DNA of 64,000 nt, taken from contig JANQQR010000011.1 in assembly GCA_028289195.1 (NCBI GenBank), forward strand, positions 32,852 through 96,851. Direction: 5' to 3'. Every line of letters starts with the position of its first letter. Position 1 is the first letter of the stretch. The DNA is from Phycisphaerales bacterium (GTDB lineage Bacteria > Planctomycetota > Phycisphaerae > Phycisphaerales > UBA1924). The notes below the pieces were generated by a model, which saw only the letters and a program-made list of their open reading frames with translations, ran no database searches and was not told the origin of the DNA. This document shows, piece after piece, positions 1 through 8,339 of this stretch. The position numbers and the translations under genes were made by a program.

Positions 1-1
1 C

Positions 2-1075
2 CCCAAGGACGGCGGCGGCCAGTTCCTCGCGGGCGACGAGCGCGCCGGCGAGCAGATCGGGCTCACCTCGTCCCACACCCTCTTCGCGCGTCAGCACAAC
101 GAGTGGGCCGACCAGCTCGCCGCCGCCAACCCCGGCTGGAGCGACGAGCAGCTCTACCAGGGCGCCCGCAAGATCATCGGCGCCCAGATGCAGATCATCA
201 CCTACAACGAGTGGCTGCCCTCGCTGATCAACACCGCCGACCCCGCCGTCGCCTCGCTGCTCGACTACACGGGCTACGACGACAGCGTCAATCCCAACGT
301 CTCCAACGAGTTCGCCAGCGCCCTGTTCCGCATCGGCCACACGATGCTCTCGCCCGAGCTCCGGCGCCTCGAGAACGACGGCAACAGCATCGTCGAGGGC
401 TCGATCCTCCTGCAGGACGCCTTCTTCAACCCCACCGCCATCGAAGACGAAGGCGGCATCTCGCCCGTCCTCAAGGGCCTCGCCGCCCAGCAGATGCAGA
501 ACATCGACGCCAAGATCGTCGACGGCGTGCGCAACTTCCTCTTCGAAGGCGGCTCCGGCGGCCTCGACCTCGCCTCGCTCAACATCAACCGCGGCCGCGA
601 CCACGGCCTGTGCGACTACAACACCATGCGCACCATGTTCGGCCTCCCCGCCGTGACCTCCTTCAGCGAGATCACCAGCGACGCCGCGCTCGCCGCCGAA
701 CTCGAGGGCCTCTACGGCTCGGTCGACGACATCGACCTCTGGGTCGGCGCGCTCTCCGAAGACCACGCCTCCGGCGCCGCACTCGGCATGCTCACCCAAC
801 TCGGCATCGCCGAGCAATTCGGGCGCCTGCGCACCGCCGACCGCTTCTACTACGAAATGGACACCGACATGATGGACGCCACCAGCCTGGCTGCCATCCT
901 CGACACCCTGGGCATGACCATCGGCGACCTCGAGGCCATCAAGCTCTCGGACATCCTCCGCGGCGTCGGCGAGGTCGAGAACATCCAGGACAACGTGTTC
1001 CTCATCCCCACGCCCGGTGCCGGTGTTGCGCTCCTCGCGGGCATCGGCCTGGTGAGCCGTCGTCGCAGGCGCTGA
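2..1075 (+). CDS. Secreted animal-type haem peroxidase, C-terminal part (5' end outside window)
   Basis: The open frame enters from the left edge, so the N-terminus with signal peptide and distal haem residues is missing; 357 residues remain. Family hallmarks are visible: an ER.GEQIGL...HTLFARQHNEWA segment, the proximal-histidine region FRIGHTML, and the RGRDHG motif near residue 197 typical of animal/peroxidasin-like peroxidases. Such enzymes oxidise halides or organic substrates with hydrogen peroxide. The C-terminus (IPTPGAG, hydrophobic stretch, then RRRRR) looks like a PEP-CTERM-type exosortase sorting signal, so the protein is probably exported and processed at the cell surface. It converges on the XRE regulator gene, leaving four bases between them. 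The family call is confident; the substrate is unknown. Confidence 0.88.
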   Translation, partial: PKDGGGQFLAGDERAGEQIGLTSSHTLFARQHNEWADQLAAANPGWSDEQLYQGARKIIGAQMQIITYNEWLPSLINTADPAVASLLDYTGYDDSVNPNVSNEFASALFRIGHTMLSPELRRLENDGNSIVEGSILLQDAFFNPTAIEDEGGISPVLKGLAAQQMQNIDAKIVDGVRNFLFEGGSGGLDLASLNINRGRDHGLCDYNTMRTMFGLPAVTSFSEITSDAALAAELEGLYGSVDDIDLWVGALSEDHASGAALGMLTQLGIAEQFGRLRTADRFYYEMDTDMMDATSLAAILDTLGMTIGDLEAIKLSDILRGVGEVENIQDNVFLIPTPGAGVALLAGIGLVSRRRRR

Positions 1076-1079
1076 AGCG

Positions 1080-1310
1080 CTACGCGTCCTCCAGCCTGAA
1101 CACCCCGTCCACCGGGCGATCGAACTCGCGCGCGATCCTGAACGCCACGTCGAGCGAAGGGGCGTATTTCCCAAGCTCGATCGCGTTCAAGGTCTGGCGC
1201 GACACGCCCACCCGATCAGCGAGCTCCTGCTGCGTCATCTCGCCGCTGGAGAAGCGCAGCACGCGGATCATGTTCGTCACCTTCCCCGGCTGGCCCTTCG
1301 CGCCGCCCAT
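1080..1310 (-). CDS. Small XRE/Cro-type helix-turn-helix regulator (YozG-like)
   Basis: This 76-residue protein is little more than one HTH domain. RFSSGEMTQQELADRVGVSRQTLNAIELGK is the two-helix reader, followed by YAPSLDVAFRIAREFDRPVDGVF, as in YozG-like regulators. The ATG overlaps the stop of the upstream membrane-protein gene by one base (TGATG), and a G-rich ribosome site lies in the end of that gene, so translation is probably coupled. In this family the partner is commonly a multi-pass membrane protein whose expression the regulator controls. Regulation of its own operon is inference. Confidence 0.85.
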   Translation of the reverse strand: MGGAKGQPGKVTNMIRVLRFSSGEMTQQELADRVGVSRQTLNAIELGKYAPSLDVAFRIAREFDRPVDGVFRLEDA

Positions 1311-1741
1311 CAGGACACCCCCAGGCGGTAGTACTTGATCTGGAACGCGAAGCGCAGCAGCTCGCTGGCGTACACCGACGCGAGCAGGCCGTGGGCGATC
1401 CAGACAGTTTCGACGCCGGCCACCATCGCACCGATCGCCACGAACACACCCACCGCGAGCAACCACGACGAGTTGTGCTCCGCCCGCCAGGCGATCACCC
1501 GGTCCCGCTCGTCACGCTGGCCCGGGCGCCCCGCGATCGCCGCCAGGATGTGCCCGAGCGTGAGCACGACCACCAGCAGCACCACCGCGACCGCGAACAC
1601 CGGGATGTACGGCACAAGGTGATCCACACCCTGGGCCATCATCACGCCGGCAACAAAGAAGTAGGCACCCAGGATCACGCCCGTGCTGATCAACTGGATC
1701 CAGACGCTCTCTTCCTCAAACGACAACCCGTCTCGAAGCAT
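1310..1741 (-). CDS. Four-helix membrane protein paired with XRE regulator
   Basis: A 143-residue protein with four predicted membrane segments: WIQLISTGVILGAYFFVAG, IPVFAVAVVLLVVVLTLGHI, LLAVGVFVAIGAMVAG, and a final segment around LLASVYASELLRFAF. A charged cytoplasmic loop (GQRDERDRVIAWRAEH) joins the middle helices. I chose the ATG at 1741 because GGGAGA lies at good distance upstream; a GTG at 1765 is possible. The layout resembles DUF2178-like membrane proteins that accompany YozG-type regulators, but the family assignment is tentative. It heads the two-gene operon. Confidence 0.75.
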   Translation of the reverse strand: MLRDGLSFEEESVWIQLISTGVILGAYFFVAGVMMAQGVDHLVPYIPVFAVAVVLLVVVLTLGHILAAIAGRPGQRDERDRVIAWRAEHNSSWLLAVGVFVAIGAMVAGVETVWIAHGLLASVYASELLRFAFQIKYYRLGVS

Positions 1742-1758
1742 GGCCCTGTCTCCCGCTG

Positions 1759-1779
1759 GGAGCACCGCTGCGGTGCTCC
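1759..1779. promoter_or_regulatory. Perfect 10-bp inverted repeat upstream of the membrane protein/XRE operon
   Basis: GGAGCACCGC, one base, then GCGGTGCTCC. It sits 18 bases upstream of the ATG at 1741, where an operator for the downstream XRE regulator could lie. The same core arms (GCACCGC/GCGGTGC) recur at 60620-60633 beside an unrelated gene, so a REP-like repeated palindrome is an alternative reading. Confidence 0.4.
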
Positions 1780-1978
1780 GTGACTAGATCACTTGACTCG
1801 GTGTCAAGCATTCTTGTCATTCATGGGGATCAGGTCCACAGGATTCCATGTGCGGCACGGAACCCGAAAAGAATCCGAATTTGTGTCTTGACTTCCGATC
1901 AATACCCGAACACAATACAACCGAACAGAACCAGATCAGATCTCCGATCGCATGGACAGCACAACGGAGTCGCGACCA

Positions 1979-2623
1979 ATGATCAGCCTCCCCAAGCTCA
2001 ACTCGCTCGCCCGCGAACGCCGCTTCGAGGACCTCCTCGAAGAGGTCACCCGCAACGGACGCCCGCTCCCCCTCGAGATCAGGCTCCGCCTCTCCGAGCC
2101 CGAGGCCGCTCCGATCGCCGGCCTCTCGCTCGCCATCCAGCGGGTCTGCGAACTCACCTACCGGCCAACGCCCGTGCTGATCGGGCTGGCCGAGCGCCTG
2201 CTCGAGTTCCAGAAGCCCGACGGCACGTTCGGCGCCCCTGCGTGCACCGCCCTGGCCTTCGCGGCGCTCGACGACATCGAGTCACAGCTCAGCGCACTCC
2301 CCGGCGAGGCCTCCCCCCGATACATCGACGCCGACCTCGCCGGCGCCATCGAGCGCGCCGCGTCCGAGGCGCTCGCGTCGCTCGTCCGGGCCCAGCGCGC
2401 CTCGCGCCGCGCCCTCATCGGCGACGACATCGACACCACCGTCGCCCTCTGGCGACTCCTCGACTCTCCACGCTTCGGAAGGGCCATCGACCTCCCGGCC
2501 CTCGTCGATGCAGCCGGTGCCTGCGGGCTCCGCCACCGCCGCTCCACGGCGGGGCTCCTCGGGCGCTGGGAACACCACGGCGAGCCGGCTAGGAAGGCCG
2601 GTTCGCTCTTCGCCTTCGCATAG
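1979..2623 (+). CDS. Hypothetical protein with a terpenoid-cyclase-like repeat motif
   Basis: A 214-residue, mostly helical soluble protein without signal peptide or membrane segment. Residues around LLEFQKPDGTFGAPACTALAFAAL resemble the QW/QxxDG repeat of alpha/alpha-toroid proteins (prenyltransferase/squalene-cyclase fold). Only one such unit is clear and the catalytic DxDD of cyclases is absent, so enzymatic function is not claimed. The ATG at 1979 has GGAG nine bases upstream; the in-frame ATG at 1952 lacks a ribosome site. It stands just upstream of the aldehyde dehydrogenase gene on the same strand. Confidence 0.6.
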   Translation: MISLPKLNSLARERRFEDLLEEVTRNGRPLPLEIRLRLSEPEAAPIAGLSLAIQRVCELTYRPTPVLIGLAERLLEFQKPDGTFGAPACTALAFAALDDIESQLSALPGEASPRYIDADLAGAIERAASEALASLVRAQRASRRALIGDDIDTTVALWRLLDSPRFGRAIDLPALVDAAGACGLRHRRSTAGLLGRWEHHGEPARKAGSLFAFA

Positions 2624-2656
2624 CGCTCGCCCGCGCCCCGTCCGTATCATCGGGGC

Positions 2657-4246
2657 ATGACAACGACACAGAGCGCACCAACCGACTCGCGCGCCGCGCA
2701 GATCCTCTCGCGCCTCGGCGTCGACCAGCACCCGCTGTTCGTCCCGCCCGCCGAGATCCCCGCGGGTGGCGCCGGCATCGCCGTGACCGTGAACCCGGCG
2801 ACCGACGCCCCCCTCGGCGCCGTGCGACTGCAGTCCCGAGCCGACTACGACGACACCGTCGAACGCGCACGCGCCGCCTTCCGCCAGTGGCGCATGCTCC
2901 CCGCGCCGCAGCGCGGCGAGATCGTGCGACGGATCGGCGAGAAGTTCCGCCAGCGCAAGGCCGACCTCGGCGCGCTGGTGACGCTCGAGATGGGCAAGAT
3001 CCTCACCGAGGGCGAGGGCGAGGTGCAGGAGTGCATCGACATCGCCGACTTCGCCGTCGGCCTCTCGCGCCAGCTCTACGGCCTCACCATGCCATCCGAA
3101 CGCCCCGCCCACCGCATGTTCGAACAGTGGCACCCGCTCGGCGCCATCGGCGTCATCACCGCGTTCAACTTCCCCGTCGCCGTCTGGGCCTGGAACGCGA
3201 TGATCGCCTCGGTCTGCGGCGACTCAACGATCTGGAAGCCCAGCCTCGCCACGCCCCTCACCGCCATCGGCGCAACCCGCATCGCCCACGACGTGATGCA
3301 GGAGCAGGACCTGTTCCGCCCGGGTGGCATCGATCCCCGCGACGTCTTCCCGCTCATCATCGGCGCCGACGACGAAGTGGGGGAGGCGATGACCGCCGAT
3401 CGCAGGCTCCCGCTCATCAGCGCGACCGGGTCCTGCCGCATGGGGCGCATCGTCGGCGAGAAGGTCGCCGCCCGCCTGGGCAAGTGCCTGCTCGAACTCG
3501 GCGGCAACAACGCCATCATCCTCATGCCCGACGCCGACATGGACATGGCAGCCCGCGCCGTCGTGTTCGGCTCCGTCGGCACCGCCGGCCAGCGCTGCAC
3601 CTCCACCCGGCGCCTTCTCTGCGTCGGCGGGTCGGCCGATGCCATCCTCCCCAAGATCCTCGGCGCTTACGAAACCGTCCGGATCGGCGACCCCATGGAC
3701 CGTTCCACGCTTATGGGACCCCTCATTTCGAAAGATTCTGTCGCCGGCATGGGCGACGCCGTCCGCCAGGCCCAGGCCGAAGGCTGCGAGGTCCTCGCCG
3801 GAGGCCTGCCCGGGATCGAGCGCTTCAGCGACCAGCCCGGCTCGTTCGTTGAGCCAACAATCATCAAGGTCCCCAAGGGCAAGATCCCGGCGATCACCCT
3901 CGAGGAGACCTTCGCTCCGGTCCTCTACGTCTTCGAAGTCGATTCGATCGACGAGGCCATCGACATGCACAACGATGTCGCGCAAGGCCTTTCCTCTGCT
4001 GTGTTTACAGACAGCGTCCGCAGCGCCGGCAGGTTCCTCTCTCACGCAGGGTCCGACTGCGGCATCGCCAACGTCAACCTCGGCACCTCCGGAGCGGAGA
4101 TCGGCGGGGCGTTCGGAGGCGAGAAGGACACCGGCGGCGGGCGCGAATCCGGCTCGGACGCCTGGAAGTCCTATATGCGACGCCAGACCTGCACGATCAA
4201 CAATGGAGACGAACTCCCACTCGCCCAGGGGGTGGAATTCGCCTGA
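2657..4246 (+). CDS. ALDH7-family aldehyde dehydrogenase (antiquitin / alpha-aminoadipate semialdehyde dehydrogenase type)
   Basis: The 529-residue protein has a full aldehyde dehydrogenase fold. It shows the cofactor and substrate motif ITAFNFPVAVWAWN, the general base Glu280 in LELGGNN, and catalytic Cys314 in GQRCTSTRRLL. The C-terminal stretch TSGAEIGGAFGGEKDTGGGRESGSDAW is diagnostic of ALDH7 rather than other ALDH groups. Family members oxidise alpha-aminoadipic semialdehyde/piperideine-6-carboxylate in lysine degradation, or related semialdehydes, with NAD+. No lysine-catabolism gene lies beside it, so the physiological substrate is uncertain. No strong ribosome site precedes the ATG. 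Confidence 0.92.
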   Translation: MTTTQSAPTDSRAAQILSRLGVDQHPLFVPPAEIPAGGAGIAVTVNPATDAPLGAVRLQSRADYDDTVERARAAFRQWRMLPAPQRGEIVRRIGEKFRQRKADLGALVTLEMGKILTEGEGEVQECIDIADFAVGLSRQLYGLTMPSERPAHRMFEQWHPLGAIGVITAFNFPVAVWAWNAMIASVCGDSTIWKPSLATPLTAIGATRIAHDVMQEQDLFRPGGIDPRDVFPLIIGADDEVGEAMTADRRLPLISATGSCRMGRIVGEKVAARLGKCLLELGGNNAIILMPDADMDMAARAVVFGSVGTAGQRCTSTRRLLCVGGSADAILPKILGAYETVRIGDPMDRSTLMGPLISKDSVAGMGDAVRQAQAEGCEVLAGGLPGIERFSDQPGSFVEPTIIKVPKGKIPAITLEETFAPVLYVFEVDSIDEAIDMHNDVAQGLSSAVFTDSVRSAGRFLSHAGSDCGIANVNLGTSGAEIGGAFGGEKDTGGGRESGSDAWKSYMRRQTCTINNGDELPLAQGVEFA

Positions 4247-4549
4247 TCCACCCGATTTTCGGGCGAGATTTCGGGAATAAGCCGGTTTGGGCTATCTTTC
4301 ACTGTCTACGCAGGCCCTCCGCGAGGAGGTGACTGCGAAGCCGTTTGTGTAGAGCATTCGGCCAATCGTTCCAAAGCCCGGTTCGCGGGCAACCCCCCGG
4401 ATCGTTTCCGGGTACATCCGATCGAGTGATTCCACCCAAAACACACACGGGTGGGTCCTGCGAATGAGGTGAGGCTGGGTCGCTGGTGGTGACCCGGGCG
4501 GAGCTTGGCCGGTCATCAAGCACCCTTGGAGCTAGAGGAGCAACATCAC
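4247..4549. other. 303-bp leader region before the cysteine-rich protein gene
   Basis: No open frame with a credible start lies here. The DNA is slightly less GC-rich than its flanks. It presumably holds the promoter and a long 5' leader for the gene at 4550, but I found no good -35/-10 pair and no clear terminator hairpin for the upstream gene. Confidence 0.4.
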
Positions 4550-6559
4550 ATGAGTCTGCGTCGAAAACTCGGAGCGTCCTGTATCTCGTGCGTCCTGGGC
4601 ATCGCCGCCCTGAGCGCGACGGGCATCGGCGGCTTCTCCGCCATCACCGGTCACACCGCTTGCAGCCTGATGGGCTGCGACGGCGAGAAGACGAAGGTCA
4701 CCCAGGTCGCCGCCAAGGACGAAGGCAGCTGCGCCAAGAGCTGCAGCGAGACCACCAAGGTCGCTGCCAAGGACTCCGGCGAGTGCGCCAAGTCCTGCAG
4801 CAAGAGCGCCACCAAGGTCGCCGCCAAGGATTCCAGCGAGTGCGCCAAGTCCTGCAGCAAGGGCGCCACGAAGGTCGCCGCCAAGGAAGCCAGCTCCTGC
4901 GCGAGCAGCTGCTCCAAGGGCGAGGCCACCAAGGTCGCTTCCAAGGAAGCCGCCGGCTGCAGCGCCACCTGCAACTCCCACAACCCCGAGCGCGTCGCCG
5001 CCGGTGAGTGCACCTGGAAGGCCAACCACGACGCGATGGATGCCGCCGTCGTGAAGGCCGCCGCTGCCTACGAAGAGGCCAGCGCTGCCGGTTGCTCCGA
5101 GTCCAAGAAGGCCGCCCTGGCCAAGCTCGAGTGCGCCAAGTCGAGCGTCGCCGACCGCGACGCCGCCCTCGCGTGCGCCAAGCTCCACAAGACCAAGCTC
5201 GCCGAAGCCAAGGCCGCCTACAAGGAAGCCAAGGCCGGCGACTGCTGCGCCACCAAGGCCGCTACCAAGGCCGCGTACCTCAAGGCTTCGGTCGAGGCCG
5301 AGAAGTCCTTCGTCCACGCGTCGAAGGTCAACGGCTGCAACCTCTGCATCGACAGCCACACCACCGCCCTCAACGAGGCCAAGGTCTCCAAGGCTTCCTA
5401 CGAGGTCGAGCAGGCCGAAGCCAGCGGCTGCTCCAAGTCCCTCAAGGCCGCCAAGGCCAACCTCACCAAGGTCAAGGCCGAAGCCGAAGCGTGCTCCAAG
5501 GACGCCGGCTCCTGCTCCAAGACCAACACCAAGGACGTGAGCGCCAAGGCCGCCGGCAGCTGCTCGAAGGAAGCCAGCTCCTGCAGCAAGGGCGCCACCA
5601 AGGTCTCCGCCAAGGAGTCCGGTGAGTGCGCCAAGTCCTGCTCCAAGGGCGCCACGAAGGTTTCTGCCAAGGAAGCCTCCAGCTGCTCGAAGGAAGCCAG
5701 CTCCTGCAGCAAGGGTGCCACCAAGGTCTCCGCCAAGGAGTCCGGCGAGTGCGCCAAGTCCTGCTCGAAGGGCACGACGAAGGTCGCCGCCAAGGAAGCC
5801 GGCAGGTGCTCGAAGGAAGCCAGCTCCTGCTCCAAGGGCGCCACGAAGGTTGCCGCCAAGGAAGCCTCGAGCTGCTCGAAGGAAGCCAGCTCGTGCTCGA
5901 AGGGCGCCACCAAGGTTGCCGCGAAGGACTCCGGCGAGTGCGCCAAGTCCTGCTCCAAGGGTGCGACTAAGGTCGCCGCCAAGGAAGCCGGCAGCTGCTC
6001 GAAGGAAGCCAGCTCCTGCTCGAAGGGCGCCACCAAGGTTGCCGCCAAGGAAGCCGGTTCCTGCAGCAAGGCTGAGTCCTACTGCACCAAGACCGCCGAG
6101 ACCAAGATGGTCAAGGCCAAGGCCGCCTACGACGCCGCCTGCGAGTCGGGCTGCTCGAAGTCCAAGATGACGGCCAAGGCCGACCTCATGGACGCCAAGG
6201 TCTACGCCGCCAAGGCGAACTACGCCGCCGCCTCCGAGTCCGGCTGCTGCGAGAGCAAGATGAAGGCCCACGGCGAACTGGTCAACGTCCAGTACAAGGC
6301 CGCCACCTTCAAGTACAACATGGCCTGCGAGTCGGGCTGCGACAAGAGCAAGGCCGTCGCCTACGAGAACGTCATGAAGACGAAGCTCGCCAAGGCCGAG
6401 TTTGATTACGAGGCCGCCTGCGCTTCGGGCTGCTCCAAGTCCAAGGCCAGCGCCGAGGCCGAGCTCAAGAAGGTCAAGGCCGCGATCGAAGGCGAGTGCT
6501 CGAAGGCCTCGTCGTGCGACAAGGCCGCCAAGGCCGACGAGAAGATCGCCAGCCGCTAA
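4550..6559 (+). CDS. Secreted cysteine- and lysine-rich tandem-repeat protein
   Basis: I recognise no family. The ATG at 4550 is chosen because AGAGGAG lies ten bases upstream and a signal peptide follows (MSLRRKLGASC, then a hydrophobic run ending near residue 31). The 669-residue product contains 53 cysteines. Residues about 47-142 and 330-510 are low-complexity repeats built from units such as ATKVAAKDSGECAKSCSKG, giving regular C-x3-C and C-x6-C spacing. Between and after them lie alanine/lysine-rich helical segments with a roughly 30-35-residue period, each marked by ESGC or ASGC. A strong terminator follows. The composition suggests an exported, disulfide-crosslinked or metal-binding structural protein; that is inference. 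Confidence 0.8.
   Translation: MSLRRKLGASCISCVLGIAALSATGIGGFSAITGHTACSLMGCDGEKTKVTQVAAKDEGSCAKSCSETTKVAAKDSGECAKSCSKSATKVAAKDSSECAKSCSKGATKVAAKEASSCASSCSKGEATKVASKEAAGCSATCNSHNPERVAAGECTWKANHDAMDAAVVKAAAAYEEASAAGCSESKKAALAKLECAKSSVADRDAALACAKLHKTKLAEAKAAYKEAKAGDCCATKAATKAAYLKASVEAEKSFVHASKVNGCNLCIDSHTTALNEAKVSKASYEVEQAEASGCSKSLKAAKANLTKVKAEAEACSKDAGSCSKTNTKDVSAKAAGSCSKEASSCSKGATKVSAKESGECAKSCSKGATKVSAKEASSCSKEASSCSKGATKVSAKESGECAKSCSKGTTKVAAKEAGRCSKEASSCSKGATKVAAKEASSCSKEASSCSKGATKVAAKDSGECAKSCSKGATKVAAKEAGSCSKEASSCSKGATKVAAKEAGSCSKAESYCTKTAETKMVKAKAAYDAACESGCSKSKMTAKADLMDAKVYAAKANYAAASESGCCESKMKAHGELVNVQYKAATFKYNMACESGCDKSKAVAYENVMKTKLAKAEFDYEAACASGCSKSKASAEAELKKVKAAIEGECSKASSCDKAAKADEKIASR
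4700..4975 (+). repeat. Cys-rich coding repeat block I
   Basis: Tandem units of about 19-20 codons (TKVAAKDSGECAKSCSK and variants) within the cysteine-rich gene. About five copies are visible, with conserved GCCAAGGA and TGCGCCAAG words. The repeat is conserved in both protein and DNA, suggesting expansion by unequal recombination. Confidence 0.8.
5551..6075 (+). repeat. Cys-rich coding repeat block II, 41-codon superperiod
   Basis: Equivalent GAAGCCAGCTC words fall at 5571, 5694, 5817, 5883 and 6006. The spacings are 123, 123, 66 and 123 bases. The 123-base superunit is a 22-codon module (KEASSCSKGATKV...) plus a 19-codon module (KESGECAKSCSKG...), and one 19-codon module is absent before 5883. 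Near-identical DNA between units indicates recent expansion. Confidence 0.85.
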
Positions 6560-6634
6560 GCGGACCGATCCGATCGAATAGAACCCCCACGATTCCCCCC
6601 TCACTCGGGTCAATCGACCCAGGGGGAACCGAAT

Positions 6635-6665
6635 AAACGCCCCGTCCCGCCGGCGGGGCGTTTTT
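6635..6665 (+). terminator. Rho-independent terminator after the cysteine-rich gene
   Basis: Perfect ten-base stem AAACGCCCCG / CGGGGCGTTT with a nine-base loop, its 3' arm running into TTTTT. It lies 75 bases past the stop of the cysteine-rich gene. Confidence 0.9.
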
Positions 6666-6666
6666 C

Positions 6667-7158
6667 ATGCGCGCGCCCGTGCAGATCTACAGTGATGCCG
6701 TGACCACTGCTCAGCCCACTACCCGGCGGATCGTCAGTACTCGGGCGCTGGCCTCGGCTTGGGCGGGAGGCTTCCTCGTCGGCTGTCTCGCCCTCGTGTG
6801 GGACTTCGCTCTTGAGTTCGATGCCTCATGGCTGATCCCGGCGGGCCTCTTGTCCATTTCCGCTGCGCTGCTTGGTCCCCTCTCGCTCCCCGCGTTCGTG
6901 CTGTTCGCGCTGCTGGCGTTTTCATGGGGACCGGATGCAGAGTTGCTGCTGACAGACCTCGGCGGATGTGGTGCCGCGACGCTCATCTACGGAGCGAGTG
7001 TCTGGTGCAGCCGAGAAATGTTCCGATTGCGGATGCAGGAACCACCAGCCGCCCTCGCCCGCCTCGTGGCGCTCGCCGTGATCGCTTACGTCTCGGCAGT
7101 CCTGCTCAACGGGTTCATCTTGATCCAGTTCTTCGCGGCGGTAGCAATACGTGGCTAG
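6667..7158 (+). CDS. Hypothetical four-helix membrane protein
   Basis: A 163-residue protein with hydrophobic segments at about 30-46 (AGGFLVGCLALVWDF), 55-85 (LIPAGLLSISAALLGPLSLPAFVLFALLAF), 95-110 and 130-155. No family is recognised. The first ATG abuts the terminator hairpin, so the true start may be the GTG at 6700; neither has a clear ribosome site. It ends 38 bases before the EVE gene on the same strand and may be cotranscribed with it. Confidence 0.55.
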   Translation: MRAPVQIYSDAVTTAQPTTRRIVSTRALASAWAGGFLVGCLALVWDFALEFDASWLIPAGLLSISAALLGPLSLPAFVLFALLAFSWGPDAELLLTDLGGCGAATLIYGASVWCSREMFRLRMQEPPAALARLVALAVIAYVSAVLLNGFILIQFFAAVAIRG

Positions 7159-7196
7159 CACGCCCGCCAACGGCGGCTTCGAATACCCTCCCCCCA

Positions 7197-7604
7197 ATGC
7201 CCACCTTCCTCCTCAAGACCGAGCCCGAGGACTACTCCTTCGACGACCTCAAGCGCGACAAGAGCACCGTCTGGGACGGCGTCTCATCCAACCCCGCCCT
7301 CCTCCAGATCCGCAGGATCGCCAGGGGCGACGAGGCCTTCATCTACCACACCGGCAAGGAGCGCCGCATCGTCGGCCTCGCCAAGATCACAAGCGATCCC
7401 TACCCAGATCCCGAAAGAGATGAAGACAAGCTCCTCGTCTTCGACATCAAGCACCTCAAGCCCGCCGCCACGCCCGTCACCCTCGCCGAGATCAAGGCCG
7501 ACAAGCGCTTCGCCGACTTCGCGCTGGTCAGGCAGGGGCGCCTCAGCGTCATGGAGGTCCCGGCGAAGATCGACAAGGCCCTGCGAACGATGGCGGGCCT
7601 CTAG
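7197..7604 (+). CDS. EVE-domain protein (thymocyte nuclear protein 1-like)
   Basis: At 135 residues this is a single EVE domain, the usual size for stand-alone members. It opens with the hallmark FLLKTEPEDYSFDDL. It continues with TVWDGVSSNPALLQIRRIARGDEAFIYHTG and ends with ALVRQGRLSVMEVP. EVE domains belong to the PUA-like fold and bind modified nucleic-acid bases; bacterial single-domain members are of uncertain role, and some sit near restriction or defence genes. No defence genes are visible here. Confidence 0.92.
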   Translation: MPTFLLKTEPEDYSFDDLKRDKSTVWDGVSSNPALLQIRRIARGDEAFIYHTGKERRIVGLAKITSDPYPDPERDEDKLLVFDIKHLKPAATPVTLAEIKADKRFADFALVRQGRLSVMEVPAKIDKALRTMAGL

Positions 7605-7670
7605 CGGTACACCCCTCGAAAGCCCCAGAGACACCTCCCGCCAAGCCATTCGCCAGCGAAGAGACCAACG

Positions 7671-8333
7671 ATGACCACCCACACCCGCCCCGCACTCCTC
7701 ACCGCCTCGGCCCTGCTCGCCATCCCGCTGGCCCTCGCGTCATGCGCCGGGCGCGCCACGCCCGAGCCGGACAGCGGCCCCGTGCGCCCCGCGGCCCCGG
7801 TCGCCGACACCGAGAGCGCCAAGGGCGTGTGGGTCCCCAGCGCCCGCGCGAGCTTCGCGACCATCGACGACAGCGCGTTGTTCACCCTCGCCCACTCGAC
7901 CACGTCCGACCTCATCGTCATCGAGAACTACACCACCGACCCCGACCGGCGCCGCCACATGGCGCGCCACACGTGGATCCTCGAGATCCCCAGCTCCGCA
8001 AGCCTGGGCACACCCGTCGACCTCGAAGCCGAGGGCTCCCGCGCGTTCCTCATGGAAGAGGTCCCCGGCGAGACCACCAACCTCACCGACGTGCGCGGCT
8101 CGATGTTCTTCCAGCAGCGCGGCGCCGACGAGGTCGTCGCCGTCGTCAACCTCGCATCCGTCGCCGGCGCACCCGGCCCGGGCGAGACCTCGGTCGCGGG
8201 CGCCGAGCTGTCGCGCCGCTTCGTTCTCCCGAGGCGCGCCCCCTACACGCCCCAGCCCATGCAGCCCGGCCTCGACGACGTCCCGACCCCCGAAGAGCGC
8301 AAGGGCGGCTTCCTCGATCGCAAGGACCGCTAG
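7671..8333 (+). CDS. Hypothetical lipoprotein
   Basis: A 220-residue protein with a lipoprotein signal: a hydrophobic run and lipobox LASC with Cys24, followed by a Pro/Ser-rich linker. The mature domain contains alternating beta-strand-like segments (ARHTWILEIPSSASLG, SMFFQQRGADEVVAVVNLASV) and a proline-rich end. No family recognised. It converges with the HD-GYP gene, leaving six bases between the stops. Confidence 0.72.
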   Translation: MTTHTRPALLTASALLAIPLALASCAGRATPEPDSGPVRPAAPVADTESAKGVWVPSARASFATIDDSALFTLAHSTTSDLIVIENYTTDPDRRRHMARHTWILEIPSSASLGTPVDLEAEGSRAFLMEEVPGETTNLTDVRGSMFFQQRGADEVVAVVNLASVAGAPGPGETSVAGAELSRRFVLPRRAPYTPQPMQPGLDDVPTPEERKGGFLDRKDR

Positions 8334-8339
8334 CCCGCC

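Noticed and set aside
4321..4350. A seven-codon leader peptide (GTG after GAGGAG) before the cysteine-rich gene
   Set aside because: The GAGGAG runs directly into the GTG, too close for initiation, and no attenuator hairpin follows.
5551..6075. Regular repeats that could suggest a CRISPR array
   Set aside because: Units are in frame, contiguous and protein-coding, without unique spacers.
4532..6613. A 693-codon open frame antisense to the cysteine-rich gene
   Set aside because: It is a by-product of repeated GCC/AAG codons, which read as Gly/Leu/Ala on the other strand. It has no ribosome site or domain, and the sense frame has a signal peptide, ribosome site and terminator.
7197..7604. Anti-phage island around the EVE protein
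   Set aside because: Neighbours are an unassigned membrane protein and a lipoprotein. No nuclease, methylase or other defence gene is seen.
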